From assembly GCA_029204225.1 (NCBI GenBank), contig CM055097.1:30411785-30475784 (forward strand): DNA of 64,000 nt. Direction: 5' to 3'. Shown here piece by piece: positions 46,625 through 58,408 of this stretch (the stretch's first letter is position 1; every line of letters begins with the position of its first letter). Made by a program: the position numbers and the translations under genes. The notes beneath the pieces were generated by a model. That model searched no databases and was not told the DNA's origin. It saw only the letters and a program-made list of their open reading frames with translations. Source of the stretch: Diphasiastrum complanatum (taxonomy: Eukaryota > Streptophyta > Lycopodiopsida > Lycopodiales > Lycopodiaceae).

Positions 46625-47445
46625 TGTTAGAAATAAATTTGGTTTGTCAATGTTTGGCTAGATCTATTCATGATGTGGTGTAGTATAGAGAGGATCGTCC
46701 GCTTTCTAAGTTTTTTTCCAAGCTTTAGACGGAGTGCAAAAATAAAATAATGATGAAGCACTAAGGCTTACCCAACTAGTGCTCGAAATAGAAATGAAAT
46801 TAACTAAGATGACAAAATACAAAACCTTACTAAGGCTTACCCAACTAGCAAGGTGATTAAACTAAATCCTAGATTAACACTCAAAGGGTAATAAAATGAG
46901 ATTGCGACCAATACTAAGCAAATAAGCAGTAATGAACATGCCACAATAAAACCGATGAAAAGGAGGCAAGAGGAGGCCCGAGCACCTTCCCTCAAGCTAT
47001 GTACCTTTCCAAGGGGAACACAAATGAAATAGAATGATAATTCTCCAAAATAGAGAGCAAGATAGCTTAATCTCAAAAGTGTTGTTTACAATACAAATAC
47101 CTCTCCTTTTATGGCAAGGAGGGTCTTCCATAAGTGTCTACTAACTTATGGGACTAATGTGTTTCTAGCCTTTCTAGAACTTCTAACTTAGGATTTAGAA
47201 CTTCAAATTTTTTAACTTAGGAAAACTTAAGATAAAATATTTCTAATTTAAAGTTTCCTAAGTCTAAGTTCTAAATCTAAGTTTAAGCTATTTTATTATT
47301 ATTTAAGCTTCTACTCATGGACTTACAAAACACATGCCATGCTGAAATTTATTGACATATACTCATACATGGTCTTACAAAACACATGCCACGGAGTTTT
47401 ATTTTATTTTTATTTTATATTCTCTGTGTTAGCACAGTTGTAACA
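46625..47445 (-). repeat. Gypsy-K 5' LTR
   Basis: 821 bp, minus strand TGTTACAACTGTGC to TTTCTAACA. TATA-like CATAAAAGG is the rev-comp of 47104-47112. The stem-loop is conserved at 47185-47283 in its outer arms. TSD caaga follows at 47446-47450. Confidence 0.93.
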
Positions 47446-47450
47446 CAAGA

Positions 47451-49876
47451 TTTGGAGGGATATACAAGCTTGATCCAAGAGAGACTTGTGATATTGCATT
47501 TGAGACAAATGTTTCCAAGGAGGAGTTATGGCATAAGAGGTTGGGACATTCCAACTACAAATCTATGCTTTCTATGTGCAAAGAAGCCAAAGCTATTGGC
47601 CTACCAAAGAATCTTTCAAAGGAGATCAAGCCTTGTGAGGCTTGTGCTATTGCAAAATCATGCAAGAAGGCATATAAAAGATCTTCCATCAAAAGCACTC
47701 ATCCTTTGGAGCTAATACACTTAGATGTGCACTTCTCATCATCTCCAAGCAAGGGAGGAGCCACTTGCTTTGTGACTTTTATTGATGATTTCACAAGATT
47801 TACATGGCTATATCTTCTTACTTTCAAAATCTTTGGTGTATGATCACTTCCTTATATTCAAAGCATATGTTGAGAAGCAATTCTCATTCAAGATCAAGGC
47901 TTTGAGGTGTGATAGAGGAGGAGAATATATCTCCAACAAATTCCATAACTATTGTGAGCAAGAAGGTATAAAGAGAGAGTTCTCTTGTGCATATTCACCA
48001 TCTCAAAATGGAGTGGCCAAGAGGAAGAATAGATCCTTATGTGAATGTGCAAAAGCTATGAGGATTGAAGCATCTTCGCCTAAAGATTTTTGGGAGAGAA
48101 GCTATAAATTGTGCAAATTATCTTTGCAATAGGCTGCCACATCTTGCTCTTGAAGGAAGGACACCATATGAGGTCTTATTCAAAAAGAAGCCTAAGGTTG
48201 ATCAACTTAGAGTATTTGGCACTATTTTCTTTGCACATATTCCCTTGAAAACAAGGAAGAGGATGATCCATGCTCTAGCAAAGGGATCATGGTTGGATAT
48301 TCATCCACCAAAAAGGCTTATAGAGTCTTTGTGCTCTCTACTTCTCAAGTGATTGAAAGTAGAGGTTATATTTCATGAAGATCACCATCCATCACTTGAA
48401 GGGGCCGAGTTCAAGCAACCTCAAGATCCATTCCTATCATGCCTATTGAAGATCATCAAGACTTGTTGGGGTCGAGATTTGAGGAGGAGACTCCTCGGAT
48501 TCATACACCTAGGAGGACTTCTAGAGAGAGATCCAAGCCTAAGAGGCTTTCCTATGATGACAAAGGCAAGCAAGTGGAGCTCGATTCCACCCATTTTGCA
48601 TATTTCATCTCTCATGAAGAGCCAAAGGATGTTGAAGAGGCACTCAATACCAAGGAGCGGTATGATGCCATGAAGCAAGAGTATGAAGCTTGATGATCAA
48701 CAACACTTGGGAGCTTGTGGATCCTCCATCCAACAAGCACATTATTGGATCCAAGTGGGTATTTCGAATCAAGTATAATCAAGATGGCACTATTCACAAG
48801 TACAATGCAAGATTATGTGCCAAGGGATTTGCTCAAATCCATGGAATTGATTATGACGAGACCTTTGCACCCGTTGCAAAGATGGTGACCATAGGATTCT
48901 TATATCTCTTGCTACTTATTTCAAGTGGAAGGTGTTCCAATCAGATCTTTCCAATGCATTTCTCAATGGTTATCTTCAAGAGGAAATCTCAACCTCATGG
49001 ATTCATCAAGGATGAATCAAAAGTGTGCTTGCTTTTCAAGAGTCTTTATGGACTCAAGCAACCAACAAGATCTTGGTATGAGAGACTCGACTCTTTTCTT
49101 ATCTCACTAGGATTCACTCTTACTAATTATGATCATTCCTATGTGGAAGTTGTATCAAATTGGTTGAAGAAACCAAAATAGTACTTGGAAAAGAGTTTAA
49201 GATGCAAGATCTAGGAGAGATCCATTATATACTAGGCTTAGAGATTGACTTTCACGATAATTATGCTTTTATTTGTCAATCTAGATATGGTCTTGCTATG
49301 TTGAAAAAGTTTCATATGGAAGGATGTAAGGGCATTGACACACCTATGGAGCACATTGTAAAAGAACCTAATAAAGGTGATGAAAAATCCTTCAAGGACA
49401 TCACACTTTTAAGGAGTCTTATTGGCTCTTTGATATGGCTTACTATCACTAGACCCGACTTGAACTATTGTGTGCACAAGTTGAGTCAATTTATGCAAGA
49501 CCCAAAGATCCAACATTGGAAGATGGCCAAGAGGGTGCTAAGGTATATATCTTTATCACATGATTATGGTCTACTCCACAAAAGTGAAGATTTATCTATC
49601 ATTGGCTACTCGGATTCGGACTTTACAAGTGACAAGATGGATCGAAAGTCTACAAGTGCATAACTATGTTTTTTAGGAGGAGATCTCATATCTTGGCTTT
49701 CCAAAAAGCAAGATACTATCTCTCTTTCTTCTTGTGAGGCCAAGTATAAAGCACTCACTACATTGACAAAAGAAGTGCTTTGGATCAAGAGGATTTTATT
49801 AGAGCTAAAGTGCATCAAAGAGGAGGAGCTACCATTGTTATATTGTGATAATATCTCGGCCCAAGCACTTGAAAAT
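47451..49876 (+). pseudogene. Copia-B integrase, RT and RNase H (interrupted)
   Basis: Resumes after Gypsy-K with GGIYKLDP and LWHKRLGHSNYKSML ... CEACAIAKS. Integrase: HLDVH and RCDRGGEYI keep the two Asp, but the catalytic Glu motif reads NGVAKRKNR, so Glu is Lys. Linker TPRRTSRERSKPKRLSYD. RT: GSKWVFRIKYNQDG, DYDETFAPVAKMVTI, SLYGLKQPTRSWYERL; then NYDHSY joins directly to VEETKIVLGKEFK (~49140-49165), so the segment with YVDD is deleted. RNase H: SDSDFTSDKMDRKSTSA, DTISLSSCEAKYKAL. At least five frame changes. Copia-C is inserted at 49877. Confidence 0.87.
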
Positions 49877-50558
49877 TGTAAAAATTACAGCAAATAAGGA
49901 TCCTAAAACACTTGAAATGATGAGGGAAACAATAGATTATGATTTCATAAGATTAGCACAAGTTGAACCATCAAAATCCATCAAAAATCTATGCTTGAAC
50001 CTCACTAAATGGCCCAAATCCTTGAAGAAGGCTTCACACGTGTGAAAGTACGGCCTCCCACAGTCTGAGTACTGTACACCAGACCTACATTCAATCCTAT
50101 AATCATTAGTAATCACAAGTACTCAAACAATCATGAACATAGAGAGCAATTGCACCATTATGAGAGAAAAATCATGAAATTGCTTGATTGATTTTGGTGA
50201 GATATCATCACCTATATATACATGATCCATCACGGTTTTGGGCAGGTATGAGTAGCCCTAAACCTATCCCTAATGCTAATTTTGATGGATCTTTCATCCC
50301 TACCAAGTTAGGGTTGGAATCTTGGAGATCCCTCAACAATGCAAAAATTACCAAAAATAGCTCCTATTTTTTCTCCCTTGTATCTAAGCATAATTTGGAC
50401 TCATTCCAAAGGTTCTAACACTTAGGTCTACTTGAGAACATCCTTATGAATGGAATCCTATGCTATTTGGCACGTGTGACAAGCCACATCATGACCATCT
50501 TACTATTTACAAGTCATATGACCAAAACTAGTCAAGCTAGAATTGTGAATTTTTAACA
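49877..50558 (-). repeat. Copia-C 3' LTR
   Basis: 682 bp, minus strand TGTTAAAAATTCAC to TGTAATTTTTACA. TATA box GTATATATAGG is the rev-comp of 50211-50221. Perfect 14-bp palindrome TTCACACGTGTGAA at 50033-50046. PPT gtgaggaggag is the rev-comp of 50559-50569. Confidence 0.95.
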
Positions 50559-50572
50559 CTCCTCCTCACTAT

Positions 50573-52370
50573 CTAGCTTGGTTCAATCATTGCTTTACTA
50601 ATCACTCCAAGTGATGATCTGAACTTCATAAAAGGTGTCTTTTGAAGTGGTTTAGTATGTAGATCAGCTACACATTCATTGCTTGGAACATGCTCCAAAG
50701 CAATCTCCTTGGCTTGCACCATTTCTCTCACAAAGTGATGGCATATCTCAATGTGCTTAGATCTTGCATGGAAGATTGGGTTAGATGCAAGGTGTTGGGA
50801 TGATATATTGTCATTGTAGATGATTGGTGCCTCCTCTGAATCCATGATCTTTAGTTCCACCAATAATCTCTTGATCCAAAGTACCTCCTTTGTAGTGGTT
50901 GTCAAAGCTTTGTACTCGGCCTCGGTTGAAGATAGAGATATAGTTTCTTGATTTTTTTGAAAGCCATGAAACCACACCTTCTCCTATGAAAGTTGAATAG
51001 GCACTTGTTGATTTCCTATCCCTCTTGTCCCCTGCAAAATCTGAATCACTAAATGCATGAAGGTTAATCACATCTCCTCTATATAGAATCCCAAAATCCA
51101 ATGTACCTGAGATGTATCTTAGAATCCTCTTAGCCTTTTTCCAATGGATATTCAATGGCTTTTGCATGGATTGGCTCAACCTACATACACTAAAGCTAAG
51201 ATCTGGTCTAGTTATAGTGATCCACATTAAGGAACCTATAAATTGCCTAAACAAAGTGATGTCCATGAAGGATCTTTCATCATCTTCATTTGGCACTTTT
51301 ACATCTTGCTCCATTGGTGTGTCAACACTTTTGCATACTTCCATCTTAAACTTCTTCAAAAGACTTTGAGCATAGTTTACTTGACTTATAAAGATAAAAT
51401 CAGACCCTCTAAGTACTTCTATGCCTAAGATGAAGTGAAGACACCCTAGATCTACCATCTTGAACTCTAAGGATAGATCTATCTTGATTTTTTCAATACC
51501 ATCAACACTATTTCCACTAATGATGATGTCATCTACATAAATGAGTAAAAGTACAATACCAACATCATCAAACTTAATGTAAAGAGTGGGATCATATTCA
51601 CTTTGAACAAAAGAAAGTGAAATAAGATAGCAATGTAGTCTTGAATTCCAAGATCTCGAGGCTTGCTTCAAGCCATAGATGCTTCTTTGGAGATGGCATA
51701 CTTTGTTCTCCATTCCATGCTTGATGAACCCTTGTGGCTGCTCCATATAGATATCTTCTTCCAAAAAACCATTTAAGAAAGCATTAGAGACATCCATTTG
51801 ACATAGAATCCATCCAAAATGTGATGCAAGTGCAATGATTAGTCTTATTGTGACCATCTTGGCCACGGGTGCAAAAGTTTCCTCATAGTCTATCCCTCTC
51901 TCTTGAGCATAACCTTTTGCAACTAATCTTGCTTTATGTTTGTTAACACTCCCATTTGCATTCAACTTAAGCTTGAAGACCCACTTGCATCCTATTACAT
52001 TCCTTTGAGGTCTCTCAACAAGCAACCAAGTTTCATTCTCAATCAAGGCATCATACTCATCCAACATAGCTTTATACCATTCTTTGGAGTTCAATGCATC
52101 TTCAACATTAGACGGTTCTTCAAAACTAGATAAAGCATAAGAAGTGGATGAGATACCCTCAACTTGCTATCCTTTGCCTTGATATGTGAGCCTTGATGGC
52201 TCCACTTTTGCCCTTGAAGATCTCCTTGGTGTGATAGGTGGGTTTGGTGCTTGCTCCTCCATGAGCTCCTCCTCAAAACCAAGATCTTGCTCCTCGGCCA
52301 TCTTCTTCTTGATTGTTGGAGCACTTGAGCCTTCTTCAAGCATATGCATATGATGTTAATCAAAGATGAC
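50573..52370 (-). pseudogene. Copia-C reverse transcriptase and RNase H
   Basis: A 427-codon frame (52094-50811) covers [85 protein letters not shown] (intact YVDD). RNase H starts SDSDFAGDKRDRKSTSA; at ~50955 a one-base change in a run of T/A shifts the frame and the second frame (50977-50573) finishes with QETISLSSTEAEYKAL, PIFHARSKHIEICHHF, ADLHTKPL. The linker upstream (52350-52167, TPRRSSRAKVEPSRL) ends in a TAG. The homopolymer shift could be a sequencing error. Confidence 0.92.
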
Positions 52371-52393
52371 ATCCCTTGAAACAACAAATTTGT

Positions 52394-54541
52394 TCAAGGA
52401 TGGGAGATAGACTTTGTAGCCCTTGCTTGAGCTTGCATATCAAGCATGATCCCTCTTGTGGAAGATGGATCCTCCTTGGTTCTTGTTTCCAATGGCACAT
52501 GCACATAACATATACACCCAAAAACTTTCAAGTGATTAAGATTGGGTTTCTTTCCATACAACATCTCATAAGGAGTTTTGCTTTCAATTGCTTTGCAAGA
52601 CACCCTATTCATCAAGTAGTTTGCACATACAAGAGACTCACCCCAAAAGGATTTGGGCAAACAAGCATCTAATCTTAAAGCCTTAGAACATTCACATAAT
52701 GTTCTATTCCTTCTTTCAGCAACTCCATTTTGTTGAGGAGTGTAAGGACAAGAAGTCTCTTTCTTGATCCCTTCCTCCTCACAAAAGGCCTTGAACTCAT
52801 TGGAGATGAATTCTCCACCATTTTCACTTCTAAGAATCTTGATGCTATGATTATGATGCTTTTTCACAAACAACTTGAACTTTACAAAAGTATCAAATAC
52901 TTGATACTTGAAGGAAAGTAAGAACACCCAACAATATCTTGAGTAGTCATCAATGAAGGTTAGAAACATGGATGAACCTCCAATAGATTTGGTGCTAGCA
53001 ATGTGCACATCCGAGTGTATGAGTTCAAGAGGATGAGATGACTTTGTGATGGAGTTAGGAAACACCTTCTTATGTGCCTTGGATAAGGCACAAGCTTCAC
53101 AAACCTTGTCTTCCTTCCCAATAGACCTTGGTAGGCCTAAAGCATACTCCTCCTTGATCATAGCCTCCATGGAACCCGAGTTGACATGTCCAAGTCTTTT
53201 GTGCCATAAAGTAAAGGTAGATATCTTGCTCTTCTCGGCCAACATGACAACATTAGTATCCACAAATGCATCCAGCTTATAAAGTTTGCAAAGTCTAGTG
53301 CCCTTAGCCACTATCTTACCCTTCTTCTTGATGAAACATTCATTTGAAGCAAAGTCAATATTGAAACCATTGTCTACCATTTGGCCAACATTTAGTAGGT
53401 TCTTTGTTATTGTAGGAATGTACAAAACACCTTCTATGTTGATCTTTTTGGAAGATCCTAAGCAAAGGGGAATGCTACCAACTCCTTCAATCTTACAAGC
53501 TTCATCATTTGCTGTATAGATAGACTTTATAGGTCCATCATAAGATAAGAGAGAAGAGAAAAACTCCCTTTTACTAGTCATGTGTGAACTAGCACCCGAC
53601 TCAATCCACCAAGGATCTTCTCCTTTGAAGCTTGTTGAAGAAAATATGGACATCATGAGAGAGTCCTCATGTGAACTCTCCTCCTCCTCCTCTTTGCTCA
53701 TGTTGGCTTGGCTTTGATCTTGCTTCCTCTTGAAGCATTCCGAGGCATAATGCCCCATCTTGCTACAATAGTAGCACTTCACCTTTGATTTGTCCTTCTT
53801 GACTTTGGTGGTTGATGGAGATGCCTTTGGGGGTCCTTCTTGATCCTCAAGCTTTGTAGACTTCTTGAATGTTGATCCTTTGCCTTTGGACTTGCCTTTG
53901 CCTTTGGTGAAGAGAGCTTGGTCATCTCCACCTTGGATGGAAAGCCTATCCATCCTCTCTTGCATTTGGCTCCTTCTTGATTCCTCGACCATGAGTGTGC
54001 CTTGGAGTTCTTCAAGTATGGGTAGCTTACCCATAATTGCATATCCCTGAACCAAATTGTCAAATTCAAAGCTTAGTCCATTCAATATGAGTTGAACAAG
54101 CTCTTCATCCTTGATAGGGTCACCTATAAAGGCTAGCTCTTTGTTCAAATCCTTTACTCTTAGGACAAAAGTATGTGCACTCTCTCCTTTCTTTTGATAG
54201 CTTCCATAGATTTGATTCTTCAAAGCTAACATTCTAGTTTGGTTCTTGGATTCATAGACCTTTTGCAAAGTCTCCCAAGCATCTTGAGCTGAAGTGCAAT
54301 CTCCTACCTCTCTTAAGAGTTCATTTGCAACATTCATTTTTATGCAATGTAGTGCAACATTGCACCTCTTGATGTATTTGGCTTTTTCTTGAGGATGAAT
54401 AGGTTCACCCTCATTACCATTTACAATTTCCATCAGATCTTGCATGATCATGATAGATTCCATTCTAACTTTCCATATGGAATAGTTAGTTTTGTTGAGC
54501 CTTTCATTAGTATCCAAAAGATATGCATTTATAGATGCCAT
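52394..54541 (-). pseudogene. Copia-C gag-protease-integrase
   Basis: 715-codon frame from MASINAYLLDTNERL. Gag: LNKTNYSIWKVRMES, ALHCIKMNVANELLREVG, DAWETLQKVYES. Zinc knuckle CYYCSKMGHYASEC. Protease: WWIESGASSHMT, where the catalytic Asp is Glu. Gag-pre-integrase LWHKRLGHVN ... CEACALSKAH. Integrase: LIHSDVH, then RSENGGEFIS, where the second catalytic Asp is Glu, and NGVAERRNR with the Glu kept. The frame ends at 52394 after a small indel near 52440; downstream sequence continues in another frame. Two catalytic Asp-to-Glu changes make protease and integrase probably inactive even without the frameshifts. Confidence 0.93.
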
Positions 54542-55340
54542 CTAGTCTCCTAATCAAGGACTTGACACAAATGAAGGTTACTTCTATTGATTTGATTTAA
54601 GGTCTACCTTATCCCACTTCTTAGGGACCTGAAAAGATCAGTAATAGACTTCCTATAAAGATCTAAGAATGATCTCTAACAAAATCAAATCATAGAATAC
54701 TAGAAACAATGCACTTGCTTGATTGAAGTAGACAATACTAGTAGAATTGCCCCTCTTTCTATAAAGAACATTAAAGCTTCCAAATGATCTGATCAAGAGT
54801 GAATTTCAGAAACCTAATATACTTCCAAAATCACTTGTAAAAGATCTAAATGGAACTTAATGAGGATGCAACACAATCTACTATCCAATCACAAGCAAAA
54901 AATGATCAAAATTGATGAAAAATTGATCTGATTTGGTGCATAAGTCAAGCAAGGGTTGGACTGAACCTAAATCACTTTAGGAGGTGTCTACTACACCTTA
55001 GAACAGCCTTGAAGAGTCCCCAAAACTCTGATCTTCCCTCTCCTTGAATGCTAGAAAGCCTCCTCTATGAAATCACCTCCAAAACTCGCTTAGAAATAAA
55101 TGCTTGGAGCAACCAAAACTTGCTATCTTGGTAATGTGAATTGAATTCAACTTTGCCTCTGGTTTTAGACACCTAAACACCTGCAAATGAAGTTACACAA
55201 CACCAATCTCCAATGTATTTGACTCACTTTGAGTTCTAGAATCAATAGTAGATGCTAAGATCCAATCTACACAAGATTTAGATCAAAAATTGTGATCAAA
55301 TTGAATGAAAACCAAGGATTTATCTCATTTCAGCCTTTAG
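54542..55340 (-). other. Copia-C leader
   Basis: Non-coding leader of ~800 bp between PBS and the gag ATG at 54541. No unusual motif seen. Confidence 0.7.
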
Positions 55341-55352
55341 GCTCTGATACCA
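55341..55352 (-). other. Copia-C primer-binding site
   Basis: Minus strand TGGTATCAGAGC abuts the 5' LTR end, the initiator tRNA-Met class site. Confidence 0.95.
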
Positions 55353-56034
55353 TGTAAAAATTACAGCAAATAAGGATCCTAAAACACTTGAAATGATGAG
55401 GGAAACAATAGATTATGATTTCATAAGATTAGCACAAGTTGAACCATCAAAATCCATCAAAAATCTATGCTTGAACCTCACTAAATGGCCCAAATCCTTG
55501 AAGAAGGCTTCACACGTGTGAAAGTACGGCCTCCCACAGTCTGAGTACTGTACACCAGAACTACATTCAATCCTATAATCATTAGTAATCACAAGTACTC
55601 AAACAATTATGAACATAGAGAGCAATTGCACCATTATGAGAGAAAAATCATGAAATTGCTTGATTGATTTTGGTGAGATATCATCACCTATATATACATG
55701 ATCCATCACGGTTTTGGGCAGGTATGAGTAGCCCTAAACCTATCCCTAATGCTAATTTTGGTGGATCTTTCATCCCTACCAAGTTAGGGTTGGAATCTTG
55801 GAGATCCCTCAACAATGCAAAAATTACCAAAAATAGCTCCTATTTTTTCTCCCTTGTATCTAAGCATAATTTGGACTCATTCCAAAGGTTCTAACACTTA
55901 GGTCTACTTGAGAACATCCTTATGAATGGAATCCTATGCTATTTGGCACGTGTGACAAGCCACATCATGACCATCTAACTATTTACAAGTCATATGACCA
56001 AAACTAGTCAAGCTAGAATTGTGAATTTTTAACA
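55353..56034 (-). repeat. Copia-C 5' LTR
   Basis: 682 bp, about 99.4% identical to 49877-50558. The four differences seen are acc/aac near 55561, atc/att near 55608, gat/ggt near 55760 and tta/taa near 55978. Palindrome TTCACACGTGTGAA at 55509-55522. Confidence 0.95.
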
Positions 56035-56258
56035 CAAATAATCCAATTTTTCATTCAAGAAGCAAGCATATAGAAGTGGCACACCACTTTGTGAGAGAGA
56101 AGCTTATTGGAGGAGAGATCCATTTGGAGCATATTGATTCATCATCTTGTATTGCAGATGTACTCACCAAGCCTCTACTAAAGAGTTCCTTCATCAAACA
56201 TAGATCCAATCTTGGAATGAGATCAATGCATTTTAAAGATTAGATATCTTTTTAGGAG
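56035..56258 (+). pseudogene. Copia-B RNase H C-terminus
   Basis: Resumes after Copia-C with NPIFHSRSKHIEVAHHF-like sequence and VREKLIGGEIHLEHI, then ADVLTKPLLKSSFIKHRSNL. A purine tract (taggaggag, 56253-56261) follows and adjoins the 3' LTR. Confidence 0.88.
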
Positions 56259-56261
56259 GAG

Positions 56262-57621
56262 TGTGAAAATCATAAAAAGCTATCTATCTTAGTCTTAGGG
56301 GTTTCATAAAGTTTTTATGTTAAGCTTCTTTGTGTAGAATTTTGAAAGGGCCAAAAATGGGCATAGATGGCAAATTGGCAAAATCCACATGTAATGTCTC
56401 TATTGAGCCAAAAGTGAATTATGATGCAATCTCGAGCTAGATAGGCATATGAATAGGGTTTTGACACTTGTGATAATGTAATTTGATGAGTGACGAAGTC
56501 AAAGAGTCGGCCTTGGTCAACGGATCCAATAGGAATCAAGAGATCTTCATTAGGGGTCCAATAGAATTGAAGAGGCTATGATCAGGGGTCCAATGGCATG
56601 CAAGGAGGGATCTCCACAAGATCTATATGTAATTCTCTTTTCAATCATTATGTAAGTTGATTTTTTAGTCAAATTTGGGTATGGTGATTTGCTTGTTCAA
56701 TCTTCTCTCTCTACTTGAGTTGAATTAGTTCTATTCTCTCTCTACCTGAGGAGAGGAGCTTAATTTTACTTAATTTTTTCAAGAAGCACTTCCTCTCATG
56801 TGTATGTACTTTGATCATCAACAAATACATCCATATTTGCCTCTATGCCTTTGGTTTTTGATCAAGATCTTGGAAATCAATCTAGAATCCATCAACAAGT
56901 GCACAAGCTTGCTCAGGAGATCAATCACACAAGGTAGGGCATTTCCACACGTGTGAAATTTTACTCTCTCTCTCAAACTACATCAAACTCTCATCTCAAG
57001 ATGGAGCGAGGACAAAGTTTGGGTCAACTTGACTTAAAAACACAAAAGCACTAAAAAACATCCACAAATGACTCCAATACAATTGAGTTGCATGAAACTA
57101 TGTGGCTATGACCTCAAAAAATTGTCAAGATAAGATTGGCAAGCTTTTTTTCTAAGTTTTTGGATCAAGCAAGCAAGATATGGATCAAACCAAAAGTGTC
57201 CATATAGGTCTAGGTGCCCTACCTACCATCATTCAAAAGGCTATAGCTTTTGATTGGAAAATCCAATTGATTTGAACAAATTGCATCAAGAACTAGACTT
57301 TTCTAGCTTTCTAACAAGCTATCTGGCATAGATTTTGGATCTAAATTGAGGAGAACCAAACCATCAAAGTTGGCTGTACTTCACATGTGTCTAAGCATTG
57401 AATTTCATACAGTACCAGATCAAGTCCATTCATAATGAATATGACCCTTCTTGATCCTATAGTCACAAAGATAGACAAGGAGATGCATCTACACTTACAA
57501 AATCTTGATCTCAAGAAAACTTTTTACATCAAACTTGACATATGAATGGATATCTTAGGTAGGATATGATCACATCAATACATTAACTCATGTTATTGAG
57601 TTTAGAGTGTTGAATTTCACA
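56262..57621 (+). repeat. Copia-B 3' LTR
   Basis: Starts TGTGAAAATCATAAAAAGC after the PPT. The first ~487 bp match the 5' LTR remnant at 30457. The end is placed at GAATTTCACA (57621), the inverted complement of the start, and is supported by tcttg (57622-57626) equalling 30454-30458. This gives a long 1,360-bp LTR. CACACGTGTG occurs at 56946-56955 and ttcacatgtg near 57379. The 3' boundary is inferred. Confidence 0.65.
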
Positions 57622-57623
57622 TC

Positions 57624-57687
57624 TTGATTGGACCATTTTGATAGATTCTAGCTTTTTGATTGGACCATTTTGATAGATTCTAGCTCT
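57624..57687 (+). repeat. Two-unit tandem repeat, 32-bp period
   Basis: ttgattggaccattttgata...ttctagctt occurs twice in a row, overlapping the right TSD of Copia-B. Confidence 0.85.
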
Positions 57688-57710
57688 TATGCCAAGACAT
57701 AGAGACACAT

Positions 57711-58408
57711 CACACACCAAATCTCAACATGACAAATGTCTTGGCTCGAGCTACATCGCTGTTGGATGGTTTGCGGATATCGAGGGACCCTAACCGTAGT
57801 TAATAAGTGAGAGGGATTTGGCACCCCATGTGTAAGTCCACACTCGATGATCACATAGATAATTGATTAGTTAGAAGTCAATAAAAGGACTTAAGGCCTT
57901 TTGTGGGACTTTTAATGTTGCAAGGCCTAATAGTCAAGTTAGTGAATAGAATAGGAGTTCCCACCAAAATTCAAATTCAAATTCAAATTGGTTCCCTCTA
58001 ATTTTTGAATGGGTTCCCTCACTTTTTCAAATTTAAATAGTTAGGGAGGTAGAAATTGGCCAATAGGATTTGAGGCCAAAGCACTAAATCCACTATATAT
58101 AGTGGTAGTTTTGAATCATTTGTACATGTTATTTTCATTTCAATACAAGTACATTGGCCCTCTTATAAAATGGATATGGAATGTCCTTGATCTTCATCTT
58201 TCCTCTAACTCTCATGTTTTCTTTGGATTTGTATTTGTTGGATTCTATGCTTACTAGGATTGAATTTTCTTATGCTTTTTGTAAGAGAAAGGGAGAGAGA
58301 AAAGAGTAAGTCTCAATCATTGTTGTGGATCTAGTGTTAATGAATCTTAGTGTTAGATAGGAATTGAGTGAAAAGATCCAATCTCATTGTCGTTAGTGAT
58401 TTGCAAAG
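57711..58408 (+). repeat. Probable Gypsy-L 5' LTR/leader
   Basis: Non-coding stretch upstream of gag with a TATA-like CTATATATAG at 58093-58102 and a Y-rich leader-like part after it. A candidate LTR start is TGTTGGATGG near 57760. A PBS is not clear (attgtcgttagtg near 58386 is a poor match). Contains a short (attcaa)n run near 57970. No 3' LTR lies in the window. Confidence 0.35.

Larger units (their letters stand above)
35543..47445 (-). mobile_element. Gypsy-K, 11.9-kb Ty3/gypsy element with third ORF
   Basis: Two 821-bp LTRs, PBS, PPT and a perfect TSD caaga (35538-35542 and 47446-47450) define a complete insertion on the minus strand. Order: 5' LTR, PBS, ~0.8-kb leader, gag, protease, RT-RNase H, integrase, ~0.7-kb spacer, ~3.1-kb third ORF, PPT, 3' LTR. 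This layout resembles plant Athila/Tat-type gypsy elements, which can carry an extra ORF after integrase; subfamily placement is inferred. LTRs are about 94-95% identical by eye, so it is not recent. Confidence 0.93.
49877..56034 (-). mobile_element. Copia-C, young full-length copia
   Basis: Complete minus-strand element of 6,158 bp: 682-bp LTRs differing at only about four positions, PBS, gag-pol and PPT. The flanking 5-mers are aaaat (49872-49876) and caaat (56035-56039), a TSD with one mismatch. It interrupts Copia-B RNase H, whose frame resumes at 56035. It is the most recent large insertion in the nest. Confidence 0.95.
30457..57621 (+). mobile_element. Copia-B, 27-kb nest host element
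   Basis: 5' LTR part (30457-30933), a protease fragment (35318-35542), integrase-RT-RNase H (47451-49876), RNase H end (56035-56258) and the 3' LTR (56262-57621) belong to one + strand element opened by three later insertions: Copia-A, Gypsy-K and Copia-C. TSD tcttg occurs at 30454-30458 and 57622-57626 if the 5' LTR start has lost one TG by slippage. Gag and the rest of the 5' LTR are deleted at the Copia-A junction. Confidence 0.82.
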
